Positions 1 through 7,736 of a stretch of 12,130 nucleotides of DNA are shown one piece after another (position 1 is the stretch's first letter; every line of letters starts with the position of its first letter). The notes beneath the pieces are model-generated. The model saw only the letters and a list, made by a program, of their open reading frames with translations. It was not told the DNA's origin and ran no database searches. A program made the translations under genes and the position numbers. Source of the DNA: Opitutales bacterium (GTDB lineage Bacteria > Verrucomicrobiota > Verrucomicrobiia > Opitutales > Opitutaceae); assembly GCA_021772595.1 (NCBI GenBank), contig JAJFLS010000226.1, forward strand, positions 1-12,130, written 5' to 3'.

Positions 1-2
1 CA

Positions 3-413
3 TCCGCCTTTTTCGCGGTCCTCCATTTCAAAGCCCCGGCCACCGAACTAGGCGATATCAGTCCCTCCGAAGTCGGATTAGCGGAAGGATTCAGAATCGC
101 CTGGGAAAGCATCGCGGCCCCAGTCGCCCAATTCGACTTCACTTACTTGGCCGCCATCTTTCTAGTCGGCGTGACTCTACATCAGACCTTTCTCCTGACG
201 AGAAATCTCTGGGCCAACACCGCGCTGCACGCCGGTTGGGTCTTTACCATAAAACTGACTAGCGGCTCGTTCCAATCTACAGAGCTCGCCAATACCTTTA
301 CCGGCACCACACGAGTCGCGGATGGCTATTGGGTCATCATCGTGCTCATCGTCTTTATCGCAATTTTCGGCCAGCGGATGAAATCCAATGAAAATCGCCT
401 AGCGAAAAATTAG
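3..413 (+). CDS. CPBP (CAAX/Rce1-type) intramembrane metalloprotease, C-terminal part, cut by window edge
   Basis: The reading frame is open from base 3, so the gene begins outside the window; 136 residues and a TAG stop are visible. CPBP proteins are membrane-embedded metal-dependent proteases. Two hallmarks are seen: an F-x-x-x-H motif at visible residues 4-8 (FAVLH), and a motif-3-like segment (NTALHAGWVF) at about residues 72-81. In that second motif the residue four after His is Val rather than the usual Asn/Asp. A hydrophobic segment near the C-terminus (WVIIVLIVFIAIF) would be the last membrane helix. A TTG at 147 could be mistaken for the start, but the upstream frame encodes motif 2. 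The stop lies 8 bp before the TolC-like gene and overlaps its ribosome site, so the two are probably co-transcribed. The substrate cannot be told. Confidence 0.8.
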   Translation, partial: SAFFAVLHFKAPATELGDISPSEVGLAEGFRIAWESIAAPVAQFDFTYLAAIFLVGVTLHQTFLLTRNLWANTALHAGWVFTIKLTSGSFQSTELANTFTGTTRVADGYWVIIVLIVFIAIFGQRMKSNENRLAKN

Positions 414-421
414 GAGGAAAA

Positions 422-1921
422 ATGAAAATTAACTATACACAAAATCGCTCGACTAGCTACCGCCTGCTCCGCCAAGGATCGGTCCTCGCCGCTCTCTGCG
501 TGATCTCAACAGCAGGGATCGCCCGAACGCTCACAGTCGAGGAGAGCATCCGCATCGCGCTCGCAAAGAACTACGATGTCCGCATCAGCGAGAACACGAC
601 CAAGCGAGCCGAACAGGACGTTGAAATCGCCAACGCCGAATTCCAGCCCTCAGTCTCAGTCACGACTTCGGACAGCTTTAATACGCAGGTACGATCCGCC
701 GACATCCTCGAGGGAGCCGCTCAACCTCAGTCAAACGCCCAAACCTCTCGAGCCACCGTCTCTAAAGCATTGGATACAGGAGGCACCGTCTCGCTCAGTA
801 CACGCCTAAATCGCAATTTCACGAATTCCACAAACAACACTATTAATCCGCGATACAACGCCAGCACCACGCTTAGCATCCGCCAGCCGTTACTAAGCGG
901 ATATGGACCCGCAGTCGCCAAAGCCCGACGCAAACTTTCGAAGCTTTCGCTCGAACAGGCGAAACTCGATTTCCAAGCAACCGTGCTGACTATAATAAAC
1001 AACACCGAGAGCGCCTATCACTCGCTCGCATTCGCTCAAGAGCAGCGCGCTGTTCGTAGCGCCGCTCTCGACCTGGCGAATGCTCTGCTCGACGAAAATC
1101 AGATAAAACTGGATACAGGCATCGCAACCAGTCTCGACGTGCTTCAAGCCCAGGTCGGCGTAGCTAATGCGGCCGACCAACTCCTTCGCGCCGAAAAGGC
1201 AGTCGAAGACGCTCAAGATCGATTTCTGACCATTATTGGCGAAGACGCGATGATTGACGAATCAATCGAAGTCGAAGCCCCTGACGTGTCCGACCCTCTA
1301 GCGCCCGATGTGGAGACGACTTTCGACAAGGTAGTAGAAAACGCGCCGCGCTACCTCACCCTTCTAAACCAGCAAATACAGCGCGAGATCGAGCTCAAGC
1401 GATCCAAACGCAATCGTCTTCCATCGCTCAACTTAAATGGCGACTACGCGCTGACAGGTCTTAAAAGGAATATTTTGGGCGCCTACGACGAGGTCACGAA
1501 CAAGGATAGCTTCAACTGGCAATGGTCTCTCTCGCTAGACGTCCCCTGGGGGCTCAACGAGAAAAAAGCCAACTATATTAAGGCTCAGATACAGGTCGAT
1601 ACGGAAGAAGCGCGCGCTTCCCGCGAAAAGCAACGCCTCATGAGAGACACGCGCATCGCGGTACGAAACGTAACGACCGCCATGGAGGGAATTGGTATCA
1701 AAGAACTCGCGACGCGACTCAGCGCGGAGGAATTCGAAATGGAAAAAGCGAAATTCGACGCTGGCCTCAGTACCGGCCGAAGAGTCCTCGAAGCCCAGCA
1801 ACGCATGGACGAATCCAAAGTCGATGATCTTCGGGCGAAAATCGACCTGCTCGACGCTTATTCCGATTTGCGAGAGCTCGACGGAGACTCTCTCATTCGA
1901 TACGGAATCGAATTTGAGTGA
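422..1921 (+). CDS. TolC-family outer membrane efflux protein
   Basis: A 499-residue protein of the outer-membrane efflux (OEP/TolC) family, which forms trimeric barrel-and-tunnel exit ducts for tripartite pumps or type I secretion. The N-terminus has a basic stretch and then a hydrophobic core (VLAALCVISTAGIA), consistent with a Sec signal peptide cleaved near residue 34. The mature start, LTVEESIRIALAKNYDV, is the typical opening of an OEP repeat. The protein is rich in long Ala/Gln/Glu helices, with two repeat halves at roughly residues 38-245 and 300-490. Length is normal for the family. The start is supported by AGGAGG overlapping the upstream stop. No HlyD-like adaptor or inner-membrane pump is adjacent, so the partner is unknown. 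The stop overlaps no other gene, but the phosphoesterase follows within 13 bp. Confidence 0.9.
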   Translation: MKINYTQNRSTSYRLLRQGSVLAALCVISTAGIARTLTVEESIRIALAKNYDVRISENTTKRAEQDVEIANAEFQPSVSVTTSDSFNTQVRSADILEGAAQPQSNAQTSRATVSKALDTGGTVSLSTRLNRNFTNSTNNTINPRYNASTTLSIRQPLLSGYGPAVAKARRKLSKLSLEQAKLDFQATVLTIINNTESAYHSLAFAQEQRAVRSAALDLANALLDENQIKLDTGIATSLDVLQAQVGVANAADQLLRAEKAVEDAQDRFLTIIGEDAMIDESIEVEAPDVSDPLAPDVETTFDKVVENAPRYLTLLNQQIQREIELKRSKRNRLPSLNLNGDYALTGLKRNILGAYDEVTNKDSFNWQWSLSLDVPWGLNEKKANYIKAQIQVDTEEARASREKQRLMRDTRIAVRNVTTAMEGIGIKELATRLSAEEFEMEKAKFDAGLSTGRRVLEAQQRMDESKVDDLRAKIDLLDAYSDLRELDGDSLIRYGIEFE

Positions 1922-1934
1922 TCCGGAAACGCCA

Positions 1935-2384
1935 ATGCCTACCGATCTCGTAATCGCCGTAATTTCCGACACGCATAATCGAGTCCCCGATTCGCTCCCG
2001 AGCCGGATCAAATCCGCCGATGAAATCTGGCACCTCGGCGATGTCTGCCGTCCTGAAACTTTGGACACGCTGTCCGCTCTTCCTCCGGAACTCACCGTCG
2101 TCCAAGGAAACTGCGACCCTTACTTCAATTGGGAAGAACGCATCACCCTAGAGCGGAACGGTCGGCGATTCCGGCTGCAGCATATGCCGCCCACAATAAT
2201 CGATTCTTCGCTGACCGCCCTCCTCTTCGGACACCTGCACCATCCGATCAGAGAATCCGAAAACGGAGTCCTCACTCTGAACCCCGGCGCGGTTACTGGA
2301 CCGCGTCATGGATCGAAATCCAGCTTCGCCTGGCTCAAGATCGCCGCAACCGGCAGCTGGACCTGGGACGTCCAGACGATTTGA
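1935..2384 (+). CDS. YfcE/MJ0936-type metallophosphoesterase
   Basis: A 149-residue calcineurin-like phosphoesterase of the small single-domain YfcE type. All the metal-ligand motifs are present in order: SDTHN near the N-terminus, LGDV, QGNCD, the isolated His in LQHM, and GHLHHP, followed by NPGAV. These proteins bind two divalent metals and usually cleave phosphodiesters; the natural substrate is rarely known. The frame is open far upstream into the TolC-like gene, but the first methionine that gives a normal-length family N-terminus (PTDLVIAVISDTHN) is ATG 1935. A TTG at 1914, overlapping the TolC-like end, is an alternative start seven codons earlier. The ribosome site is weak. It probably ends the TolC-like operon and is convergent with the helicase 68 bp on. 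Confidence 0.88.
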   Translation: MPTDLVIAVISDTHNRVPDSLPSRIKSADEIWHLGDVCRPETLDTLSALPPELTVVQGNCDPYFNWEERITLERNGRRFRLQHMPPTIIDSSLTALLFGHLHHPIRESENGVLTLNPGAVTGPRHGSKSSFAWLKIAATGSWTWDVQTI

Positions 2385-2402
2385 ACTTGAATTGCAAAGA
2401 CG

Positions 2403-2441
2403 ACTTCGAATTCTCGAAGTAGCTACGTCGCAACGCGGCGT
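2403..2441. terminator. Two tandem hairpins between convergent genes, possible terminator region
   Basis: Two hairpins lie in the 68-bp gap between the convergent phosphoesterase and helicase genes. The first is ACTTCGA / TCGAAGT (2403-2409 and 2414-2420, loop ATTC). The second is ACGTCGC / GCGGCGT (2425-2431 and 2435-2441, loop AAC, one G-T pair). Neither is followed by a T-run on either strand, so termination is an inference from position. Confidence 0.3.
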
Positions 2442-2452
2442 GGATTCAGTCC

Positions 2453-4930
2453 CTAACGTTCCCTCGGAAACCACAGACGGTGGTTCACCCGTTTTTGCTG
2501 GGCCGGCTCCAGAGGCGCCAATGCGTCGAGTTCAAGAACATGGCGATCCTCCTTCAGATGAACCATGGCAGCTTGCTTAAGTTCCAGCCACCGATCCCAC
2601 TCCAGATCCGGGGCGAATTCGATTTGACGTAGCAGACTCTGCCACTCCAACCGCGCCCGCTGAATATCGCCTGGCTTCAAGCGATCGTCGAAGAGCTCGC
2701 GCAGCTTCCCCGGCTCGTGAATGGCCGACGCGATCACCTCCGCCGCGCCTTCTCCATAGTGAGGCGGCAATCCGTGTTTCAAATAGCCATCGTAGGTGCG
2801 GTCGCTATAAGCCCGACGGCAGGAGCGAGCCAAACGATGGCTGAATTGGCTGTGGTCATCGAAACGAAAGCCCGCTCGCAAATTAGCGATGTCCAACGCG
2901 ATCGCATCCACCGAGTAACTACGATCTTCCAACGCCGCCGCGATCGCGAGTCCCTCTCCTCCTTGGAAAAAGCTAAACACGCGCCCTCGCATAGTAGGCG
3001 TTCCATGCGGCCCGATCAATTCGAGCTGCAGCCAGGATAGCGCTGGAGAACGGCGGATGGATCCGCTTTCGCATCTAACGAATTCGTCGCAACTGCGACA
3101 TTCCGGAGGAAACGCCTCTCTTGTCGTCGGATTTAAAATACCGAAGCCAAACGCATCCTGATAGGCCGGAACTTCGTGGTCTCTTAAATCGACGTAGGCC
3201 ATCCACCGGTTTCCCTCACGCTTCAAGCGAGAGCAACGACCGAATCCAATCACCGTCGTCAGCTCGTCCAACGACAACGTCTCCAGTTGATCGACCGACC
3301 ATTTTTTCGGAACCTCCGATGAATCCGCGTCGCGCAATTCCGCCAATCCACGTCTCAGCCATCCAGATATCGAATACGAATCCTCCGAACGCTTGTCGCG
3401 AAAAGCGATTGAGACGCGCTTTCCAAATCGTTTCCCGTTCCGCGTACGCTTCGAAACCAATCCGCCCGTTCCGATTTCCCGAACCTGCTCCGCCGACGAA
3501 AGAAACGGCTCCATTTCGGTTTCCTCCGCAAGCATGACTCGCCCAAGCGGAGTCGACGCCATTTCGGGCAGCGGTTCCCAATGTCCCTGCGTATTCAGCA
3601 TTTCCTTGCTGGTTGGGCGAGCGTGCCGGGATCGAGCCGCGTCGATTTGCAGTTCGCAAGGAACCTTCGGAACGAGCAGCGAATTCTCCACGCCGATAGA
3701 AACCTTCTCGTTGCTGAACAAGCGCGAGCACGCATCGACTGCCGCGACGAATGGCGATTGCCCCTGATCGCTGGCCAATGCCATTATTCCGATCAAACTC
3801 GGCCAATCCACAATCGCTGGGCGGCGAACCGGAAGTGCCCGCGCATCGCGCAATCGGGGACGATCCGGAGCCGCCAGGGCGTAGCCGATCTCATCCAATC
3901 CGCGACGTCCCGCCCGGCCAAACATCTGGAGCAGCTCGTCCGGCCTTATCAGTTGCTGGACGTGATCGACTAGATACTCGCCCTCGGTCACGAGAACCGA
4001 CCGCATGGAAAAGTTCACGCCCGCAGCGAGGCCGGTCGTCGAAACGATGACGCGCAATTGTCCAGCCTTCGCGAGTGGCTCCACCAAGCCCGCTCGTTGC
4101 TGGTAGCTCAATCCGCTGTGGTGAAAAGCGATCCGCTTCACAAGCAGCTTTTCCAACACACCCCCGGCCAGCCGCTTCTGCTCTCTGGAAAGGACGAGCG
4201 GATTTTCAACCGGCAACGCCGCCCCGAGATGCTTCGCGAGTTTCTCGGCGCCGCCTCTCTGAGGAGCGAACAAGAGAAGCGGCCCCATGTCCGCCATCAG
4301 CGCCCTAGCGACTAAGCGGGGCCAGTAGCCTTTCACCGTTTTGGGAGGGTTTTGCGCGATAGCGTCGATGCGAACCTCTTCGAGTGGCACAGGCCGACGG
4401 TCCGTTTTCACGCATACCGGATCGCGGCCCATCCGCTTTAGCCAATCCACGACCGAATCCGGATTGGACACGCTACCGCTGAGCAGTAGCAAGCTCGTTT
4501 CCGGAGGCGTCATGGCGATCGTCAGCTCGTAGTTTATCCCGCGAACCGCGTCGCCCATCATCTGGTATTCATCCACCACAAACAGATCCGGCCCCTGCCC
4601 TTCGAGAAATCGACGCTTCTGGGTTTCGAGCGTCGCGACGACCAGCGGGGCGTCTCGGTCAACGGAAAGATCGCCGGTCACAATACCGACTCGCCAGCCC
4701 TTGAGCTTCCATTCGCGAAGTTTGTCGTTGGCCAGCGCTCGCGTCGGAACGCTGTGCACGATCTGCCCGCCGAACTTCGACTGGGCCAGCAGTTCGACCA
4801 GATAAGTCTTCCCCGCGCCCGTCGGAGCATGCACGACGACATCCTTCCCCCGCTTCAGCTCGGCCAGGGCCTCCTGTTGCCAAAGGTCGGGGATGCGAAG
4901 ATGGACATCCAGCTTTTCGAACGATCTCAC
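2453..4930 (-). CDS. Ski2-like DExH-box helicase
   Basis: An 825-residue superfamily 2 helicase with a Ski2/Brr2-like arrangement, expected to unwind RNA or DNA using ATP in the cytoplasm. Motifs in order: Walker A APTGAGKT (35-42), PTRALAND (62-69), TGD (85-87), motif II DEYQ (120-123), motif III SGS (151-153) where SAT is usual, FHHSGL (269-274), motif V TTGLAAGVNF (298-307) and motif VI QMFGRAGRRG (335-344). The C-terminal half (about 370-825) is not recognised; it has a Cys cluster (C611, C614, C620) that might bind metal. The start is GTG, chosen because AAGGAG sits 6 nt upstream and the frame begins close to the Q-motif-like region. It is transcribed alone and divergently from the EEP gene. 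Its biological role is not evident from context. Confidence 0.88.
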   Translation of the reverse strand: MRSFEKLDVHLRIPDLWQQEALAELKRGKDVVVHAPTGAGKTYLVELLAQSKFGGQIVHSVPTRALANDKLREWKLKGWRVGIVTGDLSVDRDAPLVVATLETQKRRFLEGQGPDLFVVDEYQMMGDAVRGINYELTIAMTPPETSLLLLSGSVSNPDSVVDWLKRMGRDPVCVKTDRRPVPLEEVRIDAIAQNPPKTVKGYWPRLVARALMADMGPLLLFAPQRGGAEKLAKHLGAALPVENPLVLSREQKRLAGGVLEKLLVKRIAFHHSGLSYQQRAGLVEPLAKAGQLRVIVSTTGLAAGVNFSMRSVLVTEGEYLVDHVQQLIRPDELLQMFGRAGRRGLDEIGYALAAPDRPRLRDARALPVRRPAIVDWPSLIGIMALASDQGQSPFVAAVDACSRLFSNEKVSIGVENSLLVPKVPCELQIDAARSRHARPTSKEMLNTQGHWEPLPEMASTPLGRVMLAEETEMEPFLSSAEQVREIGTGGLVSKRTRNGKRFGKRVSIAFRDKRSEDSYSISGWLRRGLAELRDADSSEVPKKWSVDQLETLSLDELTTVIGFGRCSRLKREGNRWMAYVDLRDHEVPAYQDAFGFGILNPTTREAFPPECRSCDEFVRCESGSIRRSPALSWLQLELIGPHGTPTMRGRVFSFFQGGEGLAIAAALEDRSYSVDAIALDIANLRAGFRFDDHSQFSHRLARSCRRAYSDRTYDGYLKHGLPPHYGEGAAEVIASAIHEPGKLRELFDDRLKPGDIQRARLEWQSLLRQIEFAPDLEWDRWLELKQAAMVHLKEDRHVLELDALAPLEPAQQKRVNHRLWFPRER

Positions 4931-4984
4931 AAAAAACTCCTTTTCGAGGCTTTGGACCCTAGCGGGCCACCGCCAGTCATTTAG

Positions 4985-5013
4985 ATTATAGGAAGTTAAT
5001 CCTTTTCCTAAAC
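4985..5013 (-). promoter_or_regulatory. Putative promoter of the helicase gene
   Basis: Read on the minus strand, a perfect TATAAT (4990 to 4985) stands about 55 bp before the GTG start of the helicase. The position 17 bp upstream reads GTTTAG, a poor -35. Only the -10 match supports it. Confidence 0.3.
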
Positions 5014-5039
5014 CGAATTGAATATACCTTTGTTACTGG

Positions 5040-5834
5040 ATGCCGAGTCAGAATGGAAACGCAACGAAGTTCAGCCTGATGACCTTCAATATTGCGCACG
5101 GAAGAGGGCTTTCCCTCTACCAGGGATTTCACAGTACCGGCGGCATTCGGAAGAACCTCGACAAGATCGCCCGAATCATCGCGCTCCACTCGCCCGATAT
5201 CGTGGCCTTCCAGGAAATCGACCAATCCTCTCACTGGAACAAGCACATCGATTTGCTTAAACACATCCAAGACGATACTGGCTACCATTACTCCGAACAC
5301 GGAATCCACAACACGCGTCACGGCAGAAAACCGCTATCGTACGGCAACGCGTTTCTCTCCAAGCATCCCATCCTGCATTGCGAGTCGACACCGTTTGGTG
5401 ACAAGCAAGTCGGCGAAAAGGGTTTCATGGAAGCGCGGATCCAGATCGGCGAGACTCCCATCGACATCATAAACCTGCATCTCGATTTCCAGTCGAAGCG
5501 AACCCGCATGGCGCAGATCGAACCTATCCTGGAGCGCATCAAATCGCTGACGATTACCGAATCGGACCGCGTCCCGCCGATCATATGCGGCGATTTCAAC
5601 GCGGGGTCCAAAGCGTTTAGCGACGCCGTCCGGCAATTCCTAGTGCGATCCGCCCATCACGTCCAATACACCTACTATCCGCAAAACGAGCGGACTTTCC
5701 CTGCCCATTTCCCTTCTCGGGGGCTCGATTTCGTTCTCATCGCGAAGCCCTACCTGGCCAGCCATGCCCGAGTGATCAAGTGCTTCGCCTCGGATCACCT
5801 CCCCGTTTTCATCGATCTCCACCTTCCAAGCTAG
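5040..5834 (+). CDS. Endonuclease/exonuclease/phosphatase (EEP) family protein
   Basis: A 264-residue protein of the EEP fold, the Mg-dependent phosphodiesterase family that includes exonuclease III, DNase I, sphingomyelinases and inositol phosphatases. Catalytic landmarks are complete: Asn in TFNIAHG (N17), Glu in FQEID (E59), the YGNAFLS strand (102-108), NLHLD (H147), GDFNAG (D185, N187), RGLDFVL (D230) and the terminal SDH (251-253). There is no signal peptide, so it is probably cytoplasmic. The substrate cannot be assigned: it is shorter than sphingomyelinases and lacks exonuclease III-specific landmarks. ATG 5040 is the first start after an in-frame TGA at 5019, but it has no clear ribosome site; Met14 is a less likely alternative. 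It is divergent from the helicase and convergent with the SWIB gene. Confidence 0.88.
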   Translation: MPSQNGNATKFSLMTFNIAHGRGLSLYQGFHSTGGIRKNLDKIARIIALHSPDIVAFQEIDQSSHWNKHIDLLKHIQDDTGYHYSEHGIHNTRHGRKPLSYGNAFLSKHPILHCESTPFGDKQVGEKGFMEARIQIGETPIDIINLHLDFQSKRTRMAQIEPILERIKSLTITESDRVPPIICGDFNAGSKAFSDAVRQFLVRSAHHVQYTYYPQNERTFPAHFPSRGLDFVLIAKPYLASHARVIKCFASDHLPVFIDLHLPS

Positions 5835-5880
5835 CTATCGAGCTGGAATCCACGATTCCGCAAGGCCGTCCTCTGTCGAA

Positions 5881-5916
5881 AATAAAAAAAGGCCCGAGGC
5901 GTTAACCTCGGGCCTT
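5881..5916 (-). terminator. Strong intrinsic terminator after the SWIB gene
   Basis: A stem of GGCCCGAGG (5891-5899) and CCTCGGGCC (5906-5914), extended by A-T pairs, has a 6-nt loop. On the minus strand it is followed by seven T (complement of the A-run 5884-5890), so it ends the SWIB transcript. On the plus strand only TT follows, so it may weakly stop the EEP transcript as well. Confidence 0.85.
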
Positions 5917-5933
5917 AAAAATGAAAGGTCGTC

Positions 5934-6209
5934 CTACTTTACAACGTGGTTCGAAACGAGCTTAGTCATCTCGAACATCGAGACTTTTTCTTTGCCGTCG
6001 AAAACCGCCTTCAAATTAGCATCCGCGATAATCTCGCGTCTGTTTGAAGGGTTTTGCAAGTCGTTGGACTTAATGTAGTCCCAGAGCTTTTTAGTCAACT
6101 CTGTACGAGGGAGTGGATCAGCGCCCACAACCGCCGCAAGAGCCGCATCTGGAGTAACGGGTTTCATGAATGCCGCATTGGGCTTTTTATTTGAAGAACT
6201 CTTAGCCAT
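5934..6209 (-). CDS. SWIB/MDM2-domain protein
   Basis: A 91-residue basic protein that is essentially one SWIB domain (about residues 14-90). The recognisable core reads RTELTKKLWDYIKSNDLQNP, then REIIADANLKAVF and VSMFEMTKLVSNH, which matches the consensus closely over its whole length. A Lys/Ser-rich leader of about 12 residues precedes it. SWIB is best known from eukaryotic SWI/SNF chromatin complexes; stand-alone bacterial versions occur in Chlamydiae and other PVC bacteria, where a chromatin or topoisomerase link has been proposed. Its role here is inference only. It is a single-gene unit with its own terminator. No Shine-Dalgarno is visible; a small hairpin lies next to the start codon. 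Confidence 0.93.
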   Translation of the reverse strand: MAKSSSNKKPNAAFMKPVTPDAALAAVVGADPLPRTELTKKLWDYIKSNDLQNPSNRREIIADANLKAVFDGKEKVSMFEMTKLVSNHVVK

Positions 6210-6212
6210 AGG

Positions 6213-6227
6213 GGTATTTTCGATACC
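6213..6227 (-). promoter_or_regulatory. Small hairpin just before the SWIB start codon
   Basis: On the minus strand GGTAT and ATACC pair around a 5-nt loop (CGAAA), ending 3 bases before the ATG at 6209. It occupies the position where a ribosome binding site would be and no such site is seen. It could influence translation, or be chance. Confidence 0.25.
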
Positions 6228-6333
6228 TTCATCTAGGAGGGAAGCAAACTAAAACAGTCCTGTTTCCTTAAAAACTAAATGAAATCTACTTTTTAGACCT
6301 TCAAGGGCTATTTTCCACTACTTCAAGCAAGGA

Positions 6334-6350
6334 TAATTGCTAAGCAATTA
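6334..6350. promoter_or_regulatory. 17-bp perfect palindrome, candidate operator
   Basis: TAATTGCT and AGCAATTA are perfect inverted arms around a single central A. The site lies about 125 bp upstream of the SWIB start and about 305 bp upstream of the response-regulator start. Such symmetry fits a dimeric DNA-binding protein, but no regulator can be named. Confidence 0.35.
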
Positions 6351-6487
6351 GCGAGTTGGAAGTAACCCTAAAAGATTGCTGCGGAAATGACTCAAAGATA
6401 GCTTTTTTGAGTGCTCGGTATGTTAATATTATGTCAACGAATTCGTATTATCCCCGATAAACGCTCTATTCCCTACGTAAAATCACG

Positions 6488-6515
6488 TTGTATTTTTGGC
6501 AGATATTAGTATAAT
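6488..6515 (+). promoter_or_regulatory. Putative promoter of the response regulator gene
   Basis: A perfect TATAAT (6510-6515) is preceded 16 bp upstream by TTGTAT (6488-6493), a half match to the -35 consensus. It would give a leader of roughly 135 nt before ATG 6656. Confidence 0.35.
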
Positions 6516-6655
6516 CCCTAATTTTCCGAACCTTTAGTTCCCAAAGGAACGTGATACGCTTTGCAATTGGGTTTCGATAGGAGAAGCTTCTCTCTACAAA
6601 ACACGCATTCATAAGGAAGCTTAACTCGTACGAAACACACAAGTCCAATAATACG

Positions 6656-7357
6656 ATGAATACCTCACAGACACGAATAATAGTAATTGAAGATCAGATC
6701 ATGCTAAGAGATCTGGTTGCCAGCATGGCAGTAACCATTCCCGGCATCATAGTCGTCGGAGAAGCCACCGACGGCCGAGAAGGCTTGAGGCTGTGCGAAG
6801 AAGAAAAGCCCGATCTGGTGATTTTCGATTTGTTCCTCCCAGGGCTAAATGGAATGGAGATTCTCCGCCAATACGGTCACAAGCACCCGAAAACGCGCTT
6901 TATCGCAATCTCCGCCAACTTCACCCCCGAATCGATCCGCGAGCTCCTTGAACTCGGCTGCCACGGAATTATCGCCAAAAGCTCTTCCGCCGCCAAACTA
7001 AAAGAAGGCATGCGGGAAGTCTGCAGCGGCAGCGGCTATCTCTGCCCGATCGGAGCCAGCCTCCTCCGCGAGTCTCACCTGACTCGCTCAGGCACCAGCA
7101 AGAAAAAAGGACGCCTCTCCAATCGCGAGCGCGAAGTGCTCCAAGCAGTAGCGGAAGGCTTTAGCACAAAGCAGATCGCCGAGAAGCTAGAAGTCAGCGT
7201 CAAGACAATCGAAGCTCATCGAGCGAACTTGATGAAGAAGCTGGACGCCCGGAGCGCCGTAGAACTGACCCGCTGCGCTTACGAAATGGGTATCATCGAA
7301 CTACCCGCGCGCTACACTCAACCCGCTTCTTCTGCTATCACCACTCCCGAGAGCTGA
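6656..7357 (+). CDS. NarL/FixJ-family response regulator (REC + LuxR-type HTH)
   Basis: A 233-residue two-component response regulator. The receiver domain (about 6-125) has the acidic pair E12-D13, phospho-acceptor D58 (VIFD), the switch residue S86 (AIS) and K108 (IAKSS). A linker rich in Ser, Thr and Lys leads to a LuxR-type helix-turn-helix at about 154-211, with the conserved LSNREREVLQ, STKQIAEKL and SVKTIEAHRANLMKKL segments. A Pro/Thr/Ser tail of about 20 residues follows. Phosphorylation at D58 would be expected to drive dimerisation and DNA binding. No histidine kinase is adjacent, so it is an orphan within this window. The ATG has no obvious ribosome site. It is a single-gene unit closed by a strong terminator. 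The target genes are unknown. Confidence 0.93.
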   Translation: MNTSQTRIIVIEDQIMLRDLVASMAVTIPGIIVVGEATDGREGLRLCEEEKPDLVIFDLFLPGLNGMEILRQYGHKHPKTRFIAISANFTPESIRELLELGCHGIIAKSSSAAKLKEGMREVCSGSGYLCPIGASLLRESHLTRSGTSKKKGRLSNREREVLQAVAEGFSTKQIAEKLEVSVKTIEAHRANLMKKLDARSAVELTRCAYEMGIIELPARYTQPASSAITTPES

Positions 7358-7386
7358 TCCTGCTACCAATTTTCAAACCCCCAAAA

Positions 7387-7417
7387 GTCCGGCCTATCAA
7401 TGGCCGGGCCTTTTTTT
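7387..7417 (+). terminator. Intrinsic terminator of the response regulator gene
   Basis: GTCCGGCC (7387-7394) pairs with GGCCGGGC (7402-7409), with one T-G pair and a 7-nt loop, and is followed by seven T (7411-7417). It stands 30 bp after the stop codon. Confidence 0.92.
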
Positions 7418-7736
7418 GCCTAGATCAAATCTGCTAATTCGAAAGCGACAGGGGAGCGCCCTCAGTCACCGCGCGTCTCGCACATCAAAAAACAGCCAGA
7501 TCGGACCATTTGCTCGTTGACAAGTCTTACAGATGTAGGCTTAGTCTTCATGCATGTCTTCCCCTCTGGATCGGGCCTCGAAAAATCCGCTGCTAGAATC
7601 TCGGGGATACGCTTGACTCAAGAGATGAAACGCTATTTCAACTTTCAATTCCAGTCGTTGCCCCAATCGGCGATTCGAAACTCGAAAGAGATCGAGACCG
7701 TGGGTGAGACAACGCTTTAAACGTTATTCTACCTCA
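7418..7736. other. Intergenic region before the ExbB-like gene
   Basis: About 319 bp with no recognised gene. It holds a consensus TTGACA at 7517-7522, but no good -10 at the right spacing; a TGC-TAGAAT extended -10-like box at 7591-7599; and TTGACT at 7613-7618. A promoter for the downstream cluster must lie here or nearby, but none is convincing. A short frame from ATG 7625 (31 codons, ending at 7720) has no features that support it as a gene. Confidence 0.5.

Larger units (their letters stand above)
6210..6655. other. AT-rich divergent intergenic region with palindromes
   Basis: These 446 bp separate the divergent SWIB and response-regulator genes and are visibly richer in A and T than the genes around them. 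They hold a 17-bp palindrome (6334-6350), a 7-bp hairpin with a 9-nt loop (ACTCAAA 6390-6396 and TTTGAGT 6406-6412), and a TATAAT box at 6510-6515. A 60-codon open frame on the minus strand (6466-6648) has no recognisable domain and is not called. No RNA gene is recognised. Confidence 0.6.

Noticed and set aside
1535..2095. 186-codon minus-strand frame over the TolC-like and phosphoesterase genes
   Set aside because: It is antisense to two well-supported genes and has no domain; its length reflects codon bias of the plus-strand genes.
3216..3806. Long frames on both strands within the helicase gene
   Set aside because: All overlap the helicase, whose motifs and start are well supported, and none shows a known domain.
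6466..6648. 60-codon minus-strand frame in the SWIB/response-regulator spacer
   Set aside because: No domain, no ribosome site, and it overlaps the likely promoter region.
7517..7720. Possible 67-codon gene or 31-codon leader peptide before the ExbB-like gene
   Set aside because: The TTG start is part of a TTGACA box, and the inner ATG at 7625 has no spaced ribosome site. The peptide has no recognisable feature.
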